NCBI GenBank assembly: GCA_036785705.1
Contig: JAWUZG010000331.1
Coordinates: forward strand, 558,001-622,000
Length of the DNA: 64,000 nucleotides
Origin: Acanthornis magna
Taxonomy: Eukaryota > Chordata > Aves > Passeriformes > Acanthizidae
Direction: 5' to 3'
The first letter of the stretch is position 1; each line of letters begins with the position of its first letter. The notes under the pieces are model-generated. The model was not told the origin of the DNA, ran no database searches, and worked only from the letters and a program-made list of their open reading frames with translations. This document shows positions 33,123 through 44,376 of this stretch, one piece after another. The translations under genes were made by a program, and so were the position numbers.

Positions 33123-33427
33123 GGGAAGCCCTGTGAGTGCTCTGAGTGTGGGAAGAGCTTTCTGCGCTGCTCCAACTTCATCACCCCTCAGATGACCCAC
33201 ATTGGGCAGAGCCCTGGTGACCCACACTCCCAGTGACCAACACTGGGAGGACACCTGGCTGGTGTCTTCCACCTCCTCAGATTCCCTGTAGCCACCTGGG
33301 CAAACGCAGGGGCAGGAGTATCCATTGGGACTCAGATTGACATTGGAAATTCCTTGGAAAGAGCTGATTTCTTAATGTTGCACCCAAAAAAATCTCACCT
33401 GCTCTTTCCAACTGATTCTTCTGGTGG

Positions 33428-33482
33428 CATCAATCAACGCTGGAAGATCTTCGAGTTCTTTTCCAACCTAAATAATTACCTT
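33428..33482. repeat. CR1-like LINE sliver, copy 2
   Basis: Inverted counterpart of 4284-4342, more diverged. Recognised mainly by position and by the AATAATTACC and GGCATC flanks shared with the other copies. Confidence 0.45.
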
Positions 33483-33638
33483 CTTCATCCTGTCAAAACA
33501 ACTGAATTTGGGGTAAAAATAAAGAAATTAAACAAAGAGATTGAAAACTGCACCATTTTCCTGGGATTTGAGGGTGAATTTGGGGTTCATGGAGGATTTG
33601 GGTGTTCTGGGGCTGCCCAGGCCAAGGGACAGTGCCAC

Positions 33639-33823
33639 GATCTCATAGTTGTGGCAGCAGAACATGTCCACCTGAGCCCATCTGTTCTCCAGGAATTCCG
33701 GTTGTCTGTCCCAGTCCCTAGCCTGGGTCTCCCTATTTGTGCTGTGCCCCTCAAAGTGCCCAAATCCCTGCTGAAGTGCCCGAGCTGCTCCCAGCTGTGG
33801 ATGTTCCTGTCCAGCAACCTCTC
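33639..33823 (-). pseudogene. MHC class II B beta-1 exon remnant, copy 2
   Basis: Minus strand encodes ERLLDRNIHSWEQLGHF, then after a frame change PEFLENRWAQVDMFCCHNYE. It is the same remnant as copies 1 and 3, with W for R in the NIHSREQ segment and the cysteine doublet FCCHN shared with copy 3. It is frame-shifted and has no neighbouring class II exons on this strand. Confidence 0.8.
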
Positions 33824-35330
33824 CTGGTCAATGCCATGAGGTGCTGGGAGGGGCATTTGGGGATCCCGTGGGGACTGGGAGGGGCTTTTGTAGCTCTTGG
33901 GGGCATCTGTGGTGCTTGGAGGGGGCTTGGTGGGGTCTCTGAGGGAGGTTTGGGGTCCAGGCTGGGGTGTGTGTCTTGGAGAGGTATTGGGTGGATCTTG
34001 GGGGAGATGGGAAAGGGCTTTCGGTGTCTCTTGGGGCCATTTATGTGTCACGGACTGAATTGGAGGCATCCTAGGGGAAGCTGTGAGGTGGTTTGAAGGG
34101 TCCAGGACTGGCTGTGGGGCTGGGAGGAGTTTCAGGGCGGTAGTGACCCCCCAGACTCCTAAAGCTGCCACCAGACCCTGCCCCCAAAATGCTGCCAGGA
34201 GTTTGGGGGCTCCATGTTGGGGTTCCTCGTCCTGGTGCTGCAGGAGAAGTTGAGAGGGGTCCCCAGGGATTGTGTGTGTCCCCAGAGCGTGTGTGCCCCC
34301 CCATGCCAGTGTCACCCCTTTTCCCTCCCCACAGGGCTCCTGACCCAGCTCCTGCTGCCCCCGGGAGGGAATTTGGGGAGGGGGCAGAGGGGGTGCACAG
34401 CCCCTGCCGGGGGATGACCCCGAGCCAGCGCCCTTTGTTTAGCTCCAAGCTGGGCGTGGGGCCGCAGCAGGAAGAGGCCGATGGGAAGCAGCTCCTGCAG
34501 GTGGGACAGTGCTTGGGCTCAGGGCAAGGTCCTGCCCTGCACACCTGGCTCAGGTGTGACACTGCCCCGCAAAGGGAGCGCGACATTGCCATCCCCACGG
34601 CTCAGGGCTGGGAGCAGCACTTGGAGCACGGACATGGAAATGCTGGGAGCAAGTGGGAGCACCCTGAGGCCGTGAATTATCCCCCAGCACCGCCTTTGCA
34701 GGCCAGCCCTCCATGTGAGAAATGCTCCTTAGGCCTGGGCCTTGAGCAACAGCCCCTGGGCTCAGCTCCTGTGCAGCTGATCACAAACACTGTCTGCTCC
34801 CAGGCACTGCTGCTGTCCAACAGCTCCTGCTTGCTTTAGGAGCAGCCTTGGCAACTGTTTTTCTTCCCTCAATGGCACAGCATGGCTGTTGTCCCAGTGT
34901 CAAAGCAAGCTGTTGATGCCAAGTGCGGCCAGGATGAGCCATTGCTGTGCCTAAAGCCCATCTCTTGGGGCCCTATCAAGAGCGGTGCCAAATGAGCCCT
35001 TGGAGCTGTCGTGGAGCAGCGACCTCCCTCTGAGTGGGGCCTCTCGGAGCCGGGAACTCTCCCGTTTGCTGCACTCGGGGCATCCCCGAACAACGAGGGA
35101 GCCTGGGCCGATCCCCCACTCCTCGAGGGTCAACCCTTCGCCCGCTGGGGAGATGCAAAAGCATCGGGAGTGAGCATTTCCCTGCCCTGGAGGGGAATTT
35201 CTGACAGGTCCCTGGCACTGACTCTTTGTGTCTGTGTGCACACACGTGTGCCTGTGCTCTGGCAAATGGGGGAGAAATGCTGCTCTCGGAGGTGTTGCAG
35301 GCCCTTGGATATCTGGGTAGGTTAGAGCTG
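33824..35330. other. Conserved cassette segment with MHC membrane-exon-like piece, copy 2
   Basis: Inverted counterpart of 2441-3640. On the plus strand 34189-34255 reads in alternative frames KMLPGVWG and MLGFLVLVLQEKLRG. The next piece after CACAG (34336) reads GLLTQLLLPPGG. Spacing and order resemble the membrane and cytoplasmic exons of a class II beta gene, on the same strand as the leader at 22130, with the zinc-finger gene occupying the place of exons 2 and 3. The motif evidence is weak. A continuous frame from 34189 to 34839 is probably incidental. Confidence 0.35.
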
Positions 35331-35815
35331 TAAGATTCAGTCCTAGTGTATAAGGTAAGTTAAATGCTCCTAAAGGCTTTTCTTCTGCAAATTTGGTGAG
35401 TTTAATACAAGCTTTAAACTAAATTAAACACTGTTAAGTCTTATAAATTGTTAATTCATCGGTTATAAATTAGGTTAAATACTGTTAGGTGCTGTTCTTT
35501 CGCTGAATTGTTACCTTTAAGGTATAATTTATGGTTAAGGCACAAGTTAAGTGCTCTTAAGTTTGAGTGCTTGTTAAGCTTTTATCCTTGCCCTCACTGT
35601 CCTTTTGTTACACACACACACACAAGGACAGTTCTCAGTTCATTTCTGGTTTGATTGTCTGGATTTTCTTTGATTTTGTTATTGGTTTCTTCCCTTGGTG
35701 TGCCTGAACTGTCCAGTCAGGAGTAGAGTGACTCTTGCCAAGGAACTTCGTTGTGCTGTCGCTTAATATTAAGTCTGATTTTTGCTGATCCCTTGCTGAG
35801 GATTTTTTAAGCGCT
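35331..35815. repeat. AT-rich degenerate repeat with CA run, copy 2
   Basis: Inverted counterpart of 1917-2440: AT-rich units with GGTTATAAATTAGG and TACTGTTAGGTGCTGTTCTTT phrases and a CA microsatellite at about 35611-35625. Confidence 0.6.
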
Positions 35816-36085
35816 CTCAACCCCTCGTTCGTAAGAGGCGGAAGGCACCCTGGCCCAGGCTCTCACCCTGGGGGACACAGGGACACTGCTGGGTGGTCCC
35901 TGTCCCCCTGTCCCACCCCCCATGGCCCCTTCCCCCCCCGTCCCCGTGTCAGGCTCTGGGGGTCGATCTCGTGGAACATCCTCTGGGGGAGGATGCGGCA
36001 CCGGGGGGCAGGGGGGGACCTGGGGGGACAGGAGACCCTGCTGTGCATGAGCAGCGTTGGACTTCTCTGGGGGGAACTTTGAGGG
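35816..36085 (-). pseudogene. JAK-family pseudokinase-start fragment, copy 2
   Basis: Minus-strand counterpart of 1670-1916: SN...LLVHSRV-like piece, then MFHEIDPQSLT, then (after CCCCCAG) GESLGQG. The last piece is changed downstream (GAFRLL), so it is decayed. Confidence 0.55.
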
Positions 36086-36675
36086 GGGGCTGGGACAGAG
36101 TGACCTCCCCAGCGACCTCACAAAGCTCCTGTGATGTCACAGACCACTCTGGGATGTCTCACAGCCATTCTTTGATATCACAGCCTGCTCTGTGTTGGTA
36201 CCCACACCTCTAATGTCACAGCCTTCACTGTGACGTCACAGTCAGCTTTGTGATGTCACAACCCAGTCAGTGCTGTCTCAGTGCACTCTGTGACCTCACA
36301 GCCTGCTCTGTGATGTCATACACCCACACCATGATCTCACAATCTGGTTTGTGATGTCACAGCCAACTCTGTGATGGCACAACACACTCAGTGATGTCAC
36401 ATAGCTCAGTCTGTGACCTTGGAGGCTGCTTTGTGATGTCACACAGTCCCCTCTGTGATGCTGTAGCTGATCCATGACCTCACACAACCATCTCTGTGAT
36501 GTCACCATCCACTCAGTTTTGCCACATTGCCCACTCTGTGATGTCATACATCCATACTGTGATGTCACACCTTGCCCTCTATGATGCCAATGACCTTACA
36601 CAGCCCACTCTGTGATGTCACACAGCTCCTTTCTGACATCACAGCTGCTCTGCAGCTCTGTGACACAGCCCCAGA
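36086..36675. repeat. CRE-like minisatellite, copy 2 (longest array)
   Basis: About 590 bp of tandem units around TGTGATGTCACACAGCCCACTC (unit roughly 25-28 bases). It contains a perfect palindromic cAMP response element TGACGTCA at 36231-36238 and many one-mismatch versions (TGATGTCA). The array is several units longer than in copies 1, 3 and 4. Confidence 0.85.
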
Positions 36676-37783
36676 GGTGCACATATATGTGCACAGCGTG
36701 AGCTTCCACACCCCCATGAGCAGCCCACGCCACATTGTGCCCAGGGGCTCTGGACCTATTACAGCAAATGCTCAGATCAAATTTGTTTCCAGCCTGCTCT
36801 GGGCAGATCTGTTGTTATCTAACCCATTGTGCCCCACACTGGCCCCAGAAAAGTGCTGCCCCACATCCACACAGCCCTTTCCAACCACATCCTCCTCTAA
36901 CTTCCCATTTGCTATTGTCTCTCAGTGTTCACATGTTGATTGTGAAGCCACTCCTGCTCCAGGAGCCTGATTGGAAAGCAATTGGCCCCAGCAGCTTGGG
37001 GACAAGATATTCATCACAAAAATGCTGCTGCCAGCAGAGACAAGACAGGGACAGAGGAAAGGGGAGAGCCAGGCCCAGGGGACATGGCTGCAGTGGTGAT
37101 GGCTGTGAGGTCACTGCCACTGCAGCAGCCTGGCTGGCCCTCAGCTGACATTCTGGCCAGGAGTGTTGTGAGGTCACCCAGCACATCGGAGACCCCACAC
37201 AACAGGAATTCCATCCTTGGGGAGGTGAAGGATTGAGGCAGGTGACAGAGGCCCCACCTGGGCTCTGATTCTGGGCCATCTCTGCTCCACAACCCAGCCA
37301 GCCCTGGCACACAGGGAGGCCAGCCGGGCTCATGGCCACCCTGCTCTGCACCAGCTCTGCAACCAGGGAAAAATCTTTCCTTATCTCCAGGTTGAACATC
37401 CTCTATATCACCCAACACACCCTGTCTTTCATCCACTTGACATGCTCCAGCCAAGCTTTTCCTTCCTAAAATCAACAAAGTCACCATATCTCCATTTCCC
37501 CAGTGCAAACTGTCCTTGCTGACACCTCCTGGCTGTGGCTTCACGAGCCCTGTCAGAGCCAGCCCTGTCCCTGCACTGCCCCAGCTCTGCTGCCCCACAG
37601 CTGCTGGATCAGGAAGGGCAGAGCCATGGGGGAGGAAAATGCACGGGGATTCCTCCTGGGAGGCACCTCAGGATGTTTCCAGGCCAAACCAAAGCGCAGT
37701 CAGCGGACAAAGGGACGCAAGGATGGGCTGTTTGTGTGCTCTGCCACAGCAGGATCAGATGCAGAGCTGCAGAGATACCCAGC
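36676..37783. other. No gene recognised between cassette copy 2 and ERV
   Basis: Unique-looking sequence without exon, LTR or repeat signatures that I can name. Homology with the other cassettes ends near 36675. Confidence 0.5.
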
Positions 37784-38101
37784 TGTCAGGAAAAATTAAT
37801 CCACACACACCAGAGGTTTATGTCCAAAAAGGAGACAGAGGAGTCCTGTAACTTTATTCATGAATAAAGGGAGAGGTCATGGGCATTTCCCATGGGGTCT
37901 CTCGCATTGCTAGAGGATGCAGCCTCTTTTTATCCTAATTTCCCTGCCGCAGGTTCCCTCTGCCTTTCCCCATAGGCTGAGGGACTCGAGAGGTACAGGC
38001 TTCCCGGAAGGCCTAATGCATACATAAGTAATATACATTTCACCTAAATGTAGACACCCTACTATACATCTCCCCTAATGCAGACACTCTCAATACACAC
38101 A
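37784..38101 (-). repeat. Left LTR of gamma-like ERV
   Basis: Plus strand runs TGTCAGGAAAAATTAATCC to CTCAATACACACA. It has a roughly 32-base internal duplication (two GTAGACACYCT/GCAGACACTCT units) absent from the right LTR. AATAAA is present as TTTATT near 37852. Confidence 0.75.
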
Positions 38102-38130
38102 TCCCCTTTTCTTCTTTTTCTTATGTCTCT
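38102..38130 (-). promoter_or_regulatory. Polypurine tract of gamma-like ERV
   Basis: Minus strand AAGAAAAAGAAGAAAAGGGG directly abutting the LTR. A second copy lies at about 43242-43265. Confidence 0.7.
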
Positions 38131-38446
38131 GTTCCTGTAGTTTATTAACACAGTCTTGGGCAAGTCAGTCACTGGAATTCCTATGGAAATCCTTCCCATT
38201 GTTTCTTCTATCTCTCAATATCGGCTTTATCTTACCAGTAGTTTGTTTGTAAAGACACTCCCTTATTCCTTTCAATCCCTCCTCTTTTTATTTCTCAATA
38301 ACTGTCTTTACAAACTTTAGTTATCATTGACTTGATTTTCTGCACCTGGTTCTTTCTTTTGGTTTTGTCATTATTTGCAGTGACATGATTTTCTGTCCTT
38401 TTGTAGCCATTTCTGGATCAGTAGGCATGGCTACTACCTGCATTCC

Positions 38447-39291
38447 CTAAAAAAGGCATTTGTTTAACGCATAGTTCACCAGGTAACCATGAAAACATGT
38501 CCCATTCCCATCCTTCCACGTTTGGACTGGTGCATGAGCTAGCTTTCTTATTCCCTTTGTTATTTGTTTCACCACTTTTCTATTGTCATTTATTTCCAAA
38601 CAGCAGTTTGTGTAATTTAGTTTTCCACACACTCCCCCTTCTTCTGCTAATAGCTGATCTTGTCATATACTTTGATTCCCAACTGATTTCCCTGAACTTG
38701 TGGTAACAGAAGGAACAACAGTTTAATATACCTTACATAACATATTCCTGACCAATTTGGAGGTAACCTGCGATAAGCACATTGGCCACAAATCTAATAA
38801 TGCCCTTTCAAAGCCCAGGTTCCATTAGCAAAGGGGCCTTTCCAATTTTCATTATTAACTGGTAGGTCAAAACACAGCTTCTCTTCTCAGCCTAACACTT
38901 CTCCAGCAATAGTTGCCTTACCCTAAGAGTCACAATATTTGCATCTTCATGCTCCCACGTGAGGTTTCCACCTACAGTTACATCCCAGATCTGTTTTGTT
39001 AGATCTGGACCAGAACCTACTCAAAAGGGTTCTGGTCCCATTCTGGTTTTGCCACTTCCAGTGATAGTCACAGACAACATGTGTTTTACTTGTGGAATTC
39101 TCTCGGGGCAGGTTAAAAATACATGGTAAAAAACCCCCGTCCCTTCCCACTGCTTTACAGCCTTCAAAATCCCTTTGGAAATTATGGTAGGAACACCCCA
39201 CCCAGCTACCATTAGTCAGCTTAGCATGTGTTTGATTCCATCGGCCCTGATACCTGGAGCAATCATAGGAGGGCAGTTGGGGGCCCAACAA
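38447..39291 (-). pseudogene. env: env remnant of gamma-like ERV
   Basis: The frame at 39291-38947 encodes an N-glycosylation-rich surface segment (NQTHAKLTNGSWVGCSYHN). The frame at 38632-38447 encodes [16 protein letters not shown] and [11 protein letters not shown], typical of the late ectodomain of such envelopes. Frames are interrupted between them. Confidence 0.6.
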
Positions 39292-39798
39292 TCTAAACCC
39301 AAAGATAAAGTCCAGTCACAAACACTTTTTCCCATGTATACACCCCCTGTTTCATTTAGACAATAAATTCCTCTTCAGAAGAATGAAGTCTCCATGGACT
39401 TCCTTCCTCATCCCAAAATCCTGTTATGTACCTCACTCAGGGTGCTGACCCACCACTTAGGTTCGCCTGGGCTGGCCACCCACGGACAATTTTCAGATCC
39501 ACATGGCCCTCTGCAGACCCAGCAATTACCGAGGGTAAAGGTCTTTGCTACTTCTTCTCCTAGGGTTCAAAAAAATTACTATCCCACTTCTGGCCCAAAC
39601 CCAACTGACAATATAAAGGTAAGATCATTAAGAAAAACATTCTAATAGTGTAATCTCGTCACCTAATCGAATTTTCATGTTATCTTCCACACCACTTGTG
39701 GCGAGTGAAGGCACTGAAACCACTTAACATAAAACCAAGACAGCAAGGATTAGCCCCCACAGTGACTGGAGATCCGGCAGGAGGGATGCCCACACAGA

Positions 39799-40260
39799 CT
39801 ATTTCAGCAGACAGTCTGTGGGTAGGCACACGAGGCTTCCACCGATGTCGACGCACGGCTGCTGCTCCGGTCTGCTCCTGAAGAGTGTCAGTCGTGGCTT
39901 CCCATCCTTCTGCTCCAGCTGAGATGTCCAAATCTCTGGGGCTTTAGAGACCTTGACCCGTGTGTGATGGGTCCACCCATGTTCAGGTGTCTTGACAGCT
40001 GTTTCTGTGGTCAGCAACACCTGGAAAGGTCCATGCCATATCACCACCAGTGGTGCTTCTTTCCGCACCTTAAAGAGGACCCAATCTCCTGGCTGGATGT
40101 TGTGAACAGCAAAGTCCAAAGGCAGGGTCTGTGCCAGCCGAGTTTCCTGTCGAAGAGATTTCACAAGAGACAGGATCCGGGCCATATATTGTTTTAAATA
40201 TACATCACTTATTTCCATCCCCCCCACTAGGTTGAGAATTTCAAGGGTAAGGAATTCCAA
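39799..40260 (-). pseudogene. pol: Integrase C-terminal domain remnant of gamma-like ERV
   Basis: Contains HNIQPGDWVLFKVRK, WHGPFQVLLTTETAVKT and WTHHTRVK, the characteristic SH3-like C-terminal end of gammaretroviral integrase, followed by a nonviral-looking tail. It is open for 153 codons but lacks the catalytic core. Confidence 0.75.
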
Positions 40261-41690
40261 ACATCAATTCAAAGGGAGATAACTGAATATCTCCCCTGGG
40301 TCTGGCCCTTATTCTTGCTAAAGCCAGTGGCAAAAGCTGTGCCCATGGCATCTTAGTTTCTATTACCACCTTCAAAAGGCGCTTCCCCATTTCCCTCATT
40401 CATTCCCCCTAGCCGAACTCTGGGGGTGTCAGAGGGCAGGGAGGTTCCACTGTACTCCCAAAGCAGCCAGAACTCCCCCAAGGCCTCTGGCTACCTTGTC
40501 AGCCGAGACATCACCACCAGGAGATATCCAAGCCTTGCCACTCAGGGCATTACAGCAACATCCACCGACATCTTTGGAAGGGACACACAGCCCAAGGCCT
40601 CCCTCCCCCGGCAATTTTCTTTGTATCCTTGTTATTGGTTTTAGCACTTACCAAACAAACCTCAATAGCTCGTTTTGCCAGATTAAAAAGACCCCCAGCA
40701 GCATACACCCTGAGGAACACCTCTACCAATTTTAACAGGAGGCTGGGGCAAAGCCCCCCTTCATTTCTCAATTCCAAATTCTCTCCTTCCACCAAACAAA
40801 ATTCACACTGTAATAACCAAGTGCTGATCATCCACTGAAGAGGTTCTTTCAGGTAACAAAGCTTCCACCTGGTGTGAAACATTAACAATCAGATATTTTC
40901 CTATTGTCAGCCCTTGGGCCCTAGTTACCATCGAGGCCGTGGCTGCACAGCTCTGCAGACAATGCAGCCTCTGGCTACATTCTGAGACATCCTGAGACAA
41001 TGAGCAGCCTCTGGCCACTGGATCTAGCAACTTAGAAAAATAAGAACAAACCATGCAAAAAGGCAAATCACCTCATCAATTACAAAATTTGGTATATCCT
41101 TTCTACCAAATCAAGTTTCTGAGGGTTCTTACAGATGGAACTTTAGTTTTTACTGTAAACACATTGTTTTAGTTTTGCACCAAAAAAGCCAAACTCCAGA
41201 TCCTTGTGTACACCAGAGACTTTGGAATTAACTATGCACTTGTATTTTCACCAGGACCTGATTCCCAAAATCACTATTATAAGCACAATAACACTCAACA
41301 TTCTTCACAATACTAATGTGCATTCCCACTTAACCCATCAAATCTCTTCCCAGTAAATTATAATCACAAGTAGGAACAAACAGAAATTCATGCATTTCAA
41401 ACCTATCCCCTACATCTACCAATAGTGGTTGAATAAGGCACACACTCGTCTTTTCCACTCACCCCTTGAGTAAAGATCTTGTTGACAACTCCCCCCCACT
41501 TAGGGATAAAATTTAAAGTTGATCAAGAACTCTCTGTGTCTACTAAGAAACACTTCTCATCTCGATCCAGGCCCACCTAAAAAGTTATCAGGGCTTCCTA
41601 TGTGGGGGGCCCTGGTATAATGTGAACCTCTGACATCCCAAGTAATTAATTTCTATTAATGGCTGGACTTCCTCCCCCTGAGGATCCAGC
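40261..41690 (-). pseudogene. pol: Degenerate pol interior of gamma-like ERV
   Basis: Scattered short frames only: a stretch near 40800-41000 (TIGKYLIVNVSHQVEALLPE) resembling the RT/RNase H connection, and a protease-like stretch near 41540-41590 (DEKCFLVDTE), in which the glycine of DTG is replaced. Most of RT and integrase is missing. Confidence 0.5.
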
Positions 41691-41701
41691 CGTTTCTGTG
41701 G

Positions 41702-41743
41702 ACATTCCTGCTTCCAGTGTCCCTCTGCCCTGCAGAGAGCACA
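41702..41743 (-). pseudogene. gag: Nucleocapsid zinc knuckle of gamma-like ERV
   Basis: Minus strand encodes CALCRAEGHWKQEC, a perfect CX2CX4HX4C retroviral knuckle, too short to stand out as an open frame. It locates the end of gag and the start of pro in this element. Confidence 0.8.
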
Positions 41744-42933
41744 CCGATCCCTTCCCAAATGCTGCTTCGGTCAGCTCTCCTCTGCCGAGGAGGGAATGCC
41801 TTTGCCATGTCCTGGTGGCTAGCCCCATCCCCTTTGTCCCGGGGCTCCCCTTGGGCCCTGCAGTTTATTCCTCCAGGGCTGAAACAATTTTGGCATCACT
41901 TTTGCCTTTGCCTTTTTCCTCATCCCATCTCACAAACACTTTCTGTGTCTTTCTAACCAGTTCGTCCAGGGGCTTATTCTGCCCTTCCGCTAGCCCCCAC
42001 CCCCGCTACTGCCTTTGGGCGCTCATTCCCACACATTTCCAAATCATTCCAGTGACCCAAACAAAAATCCTTAACAGACAATCCTAATCCTTCCACATAC
42101 AATCCGCATTTTCCAGATATTCTTTCCACAATGTCCAAATGCATCCTGCCCTCCGGCGCTCCCAGCAGGCACGGCCAGCAGCACCAAAGGTGACCAGGGC
42201 ATCCCACAGCCTCATGGAGACCGGGGGACCACTGCCATCCCTGCCCTGGGGGCTGGCGGGGTCAGGGACCGCCTGGTGCTGAGCCCGCAGCTGTCCCACG
42301 GCCCTGCCTCGGCCCCACACCTCCCCACAGGCCCCCAGCCCACGCTCCCGGCTGTGCACCACAGTGCCCAGTCCTGCCGCTCCTTGCCTTAACCATATTT
42401 CTCTGCACTCCCCTGTTGCCAAGATCACTTCTCAACTCCCCTTCTTGCCCCCACTGGGCACGGATTGTCGAGATCCCTTCTTGACTTTCCCTTACTGCCC
42501 CCGTTGGCGTTCTTGTCCTTATATTTCAGGATCATCATTCCTTTTGCTGGTTCCCCTTCCCAGCTTCACCTGTGCTACCCTCCATGGGTGCCCTGTCAGG
42601 TTTTCCTTCCCCAAAGGACTCTGGGGTAATTATGGGATCGTCATCCCTTTCTGCTGGGGCCCCTTCCCAGCTTCACCTGTGCTACCCTCCATGGGTGCCC
42701 TCCCAGGTTTACTCCCCAAAGTTCCCATTGTACTCACTGGTGAGATTGTCAGTGCTCCTTCCCTGCGGACTCTTCACGGACGCCCCTGCTCCGCCACTCG
42801 TCTGTCTCCTGGACAGTCTCGGGACCCCAATCAATCGCCAGGTGCCGGCCACCACCAAGGGGAGCTGATCACCGAAACTGGGTGAGGCACCTTCAGCTCT
42901 GCTCGCTGCAGGCCACCCCCGGATGGTGGAAGG
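41744..42933 (-). other. Presumed gag region of gamma-like ERV
   Basis: Should hold the rest of gag and the leader by position. No matrix or capsid motif (for example a major homology region) can be recognised. The repeated phrase CTTCACCTGTGCTACCCTCC (near 42562 and 42673) marks a local duplication of about 110 bp. Confidence 0.4.
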
Positions 42934-42953
42934 ATCCCAGACGAGAGCCCCTA
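42934..42953 (-). promoter_or_regulatory. Primer-binding site, tRNA-Pro-like
   Basis: Minus strand TAGGGGCTCTCGTCTGGGAT, two bases inside the LTR end. It matches the tRNA-Pro type (TGGGGGCTC-GTC-GGGAT) with a two-base insertion and two substitutions, consistent with a gammaretrovirus-like lineage. Confidence 0.65.
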
Positions 42954-42955
42954 TT

Positions 42956-43241
42956 TGTCAGGAAAAATTAATCCACAAACACCAGAGGTTTATGTCCGAA
43001 AAGGAGACAGAGGAGTCCTGGAACTTTATTCATGAACAAAGGGAGAGGTCATGGGCATTTCCCATGGGGTCTCTCACATTGCTAGAGGACGCAGCCTCTT
43101 TTTATCCTAATTTCCCTGCCGCAGGTTCCCTCTCCCTTTCCCCATAGGCTGAGGTACTTGAGAGGTACGGGCTTCCCAGAACGCCTAATGCAGATGTAAG
43201 TAATATACATTTCTCCTAACTATAGACACTCTCAATACACA
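42956..43241 (-). repeat. Right LTR of gamma-like ERV
   Basis: 286 bp partner of 37784-38101, followed on the plus strand by a second copy of the PPT and adjoining env-side sequence to 43418. Confidence 0.75.
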
Positions 43242-43732
43242 CCCCCCCTTTTCTTCTTTTTCTTGTGTCTCTGTTCCTGTAGTTTATTAACAGACTCTTG
43301 GGCAAGTCAGTCACTGGAATTCCTATGGAAATCCTTCCCATTGATTCTTCTATCTCTCAGTATAGGCCTTATCTTACCAGCAGTTTGTTTGTAAAGTCAC
43401 TCCCTTATTCCTTTCAGAACTTTCCTCTGAGGGTCTGCACTTTGCTTCTCCCTCGGCCCTCCTTGCACAGGCTGGCAGGGGTTGCAGTTTTAGGACATTT
43501 GTCCTTCCTCCCCCTCACATCCACTGCCCCACAAACAGCCCCGAGCCACCCGGGAGGGACAGGCCCTGCTGTCCCAGGCCTGGGCTCAGCCCTTGGCCTT
43601 TCTGCTTCCTCCAACCAAGCGCGGCTTCTCTCAGCATCCCAGTTCCCTGCTCACAGCCTTTGGCTCCCTGCAATCCTGGCACATCCCAAGGATCTGCTCT
43701 CACCAGTCCCTGCAGAGGCTCTGGCAGTCCCT

Positions 43733-44376
43733 TGAAACATAGGGTTTTCTTTTAGACACTTAAATGTAGAGATTTTAGATAGAAGTTAGTTCTGTTAAAA
43801 TCAAATAGAATAGAAAAAGACGCAGAACTCAGTTAGAAAGAAATTAATGATTAAATGCAGAGTAGCCTTTGATTATCTGATATTTACTCAGCTGTGCTTA
43901 GAATAGACAATTAATAATCTTAAGAAAAAGATTCAAAAGAGAGCACAGACAGTTACAAATTTTGCCCAGATGCAGCCTACTTAGAAGCAATAGAAGAGAG
44001 CATTCGGAGTTTTCCAGTGTCAAATGTATTCTCAAAAACCAACGAAGTAAGAAGGTCACACTGAGGAAGACTCATATTACTTCATCCAAAGCAGCCCTCA
44101 GACTCAAATAAAGACCACCGACCCAATTCCATTGCAGGAACTGCGCATGCTTAATGACTTTTTGTCAATTTCCATACAAAGCGGGGAATGGGAGGTGCTT
44201 ATGCTATGAATATGTATCTGTATTTTAAATATGCATTTTTGTTATAGATAAATGAGTTCTGTGTTGCATTGTTACTTCGGAGCGGTACATTTGGGAGCTA
44301 TCCCTGCAGCTCTCCAGCACTGAAATAAACATACACTTTCTAACCTTAACAAGTTAGACAGTCTTTGTCCGTCTCA
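43733..44376 (+). repeat. Probable solo LTR related to the LTR at 57169
   Basis: Starts TGAAACATAGGG and ends near GTCCGTCTCA, with AATAAA at about 44322. It shares with 57169-57735 the phrases GAGGAAGACTC, ACTGCGCA, AAAGCGGGGA, GAATATGTAT and GGAGC-ATCCCT...CTGGAATAAAC/CTGAAATAAAC in the same order. No retroviral interior adjoins. The exact ends are uncertain. Confidence 0.5.

Larger units (their letters stand above)
37784..43418 (-). mobile_element. Decayed gammaretrovirus-like ERV with tandem LTR arrangement
   Basis: Minus-strand element. Parts in transcriptional order: right LTR 42956-43241; a proline-tRNA-like PBS at 42934-42953; unrecognised gag sequence; a CCHC nucleocapsid knuckle (41702-41743); protease remnant with DTE in place of DTG near 41550; a large deletion of RT; the end of integrase (40260-39799); env (39291-38447); PPT; and left LTR 37784-38101. 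The block PPT plus about 170 bp of env-flanking sequence also occurs to the right of the right LTR (43242-43418), where host flank would be expected. The structure is therefore LTR-interior-LTR-interior remnant, as left by tandem or recombined proviruses. Many stops; old. Confidence 0.75.

Noticed and set aside
36086..36675. CRISPR-like array (regular short repeats)
   Set aside because: Units are degenerate, without unique equal-length spacers, in a vertebrate context. It is a minisatellite.
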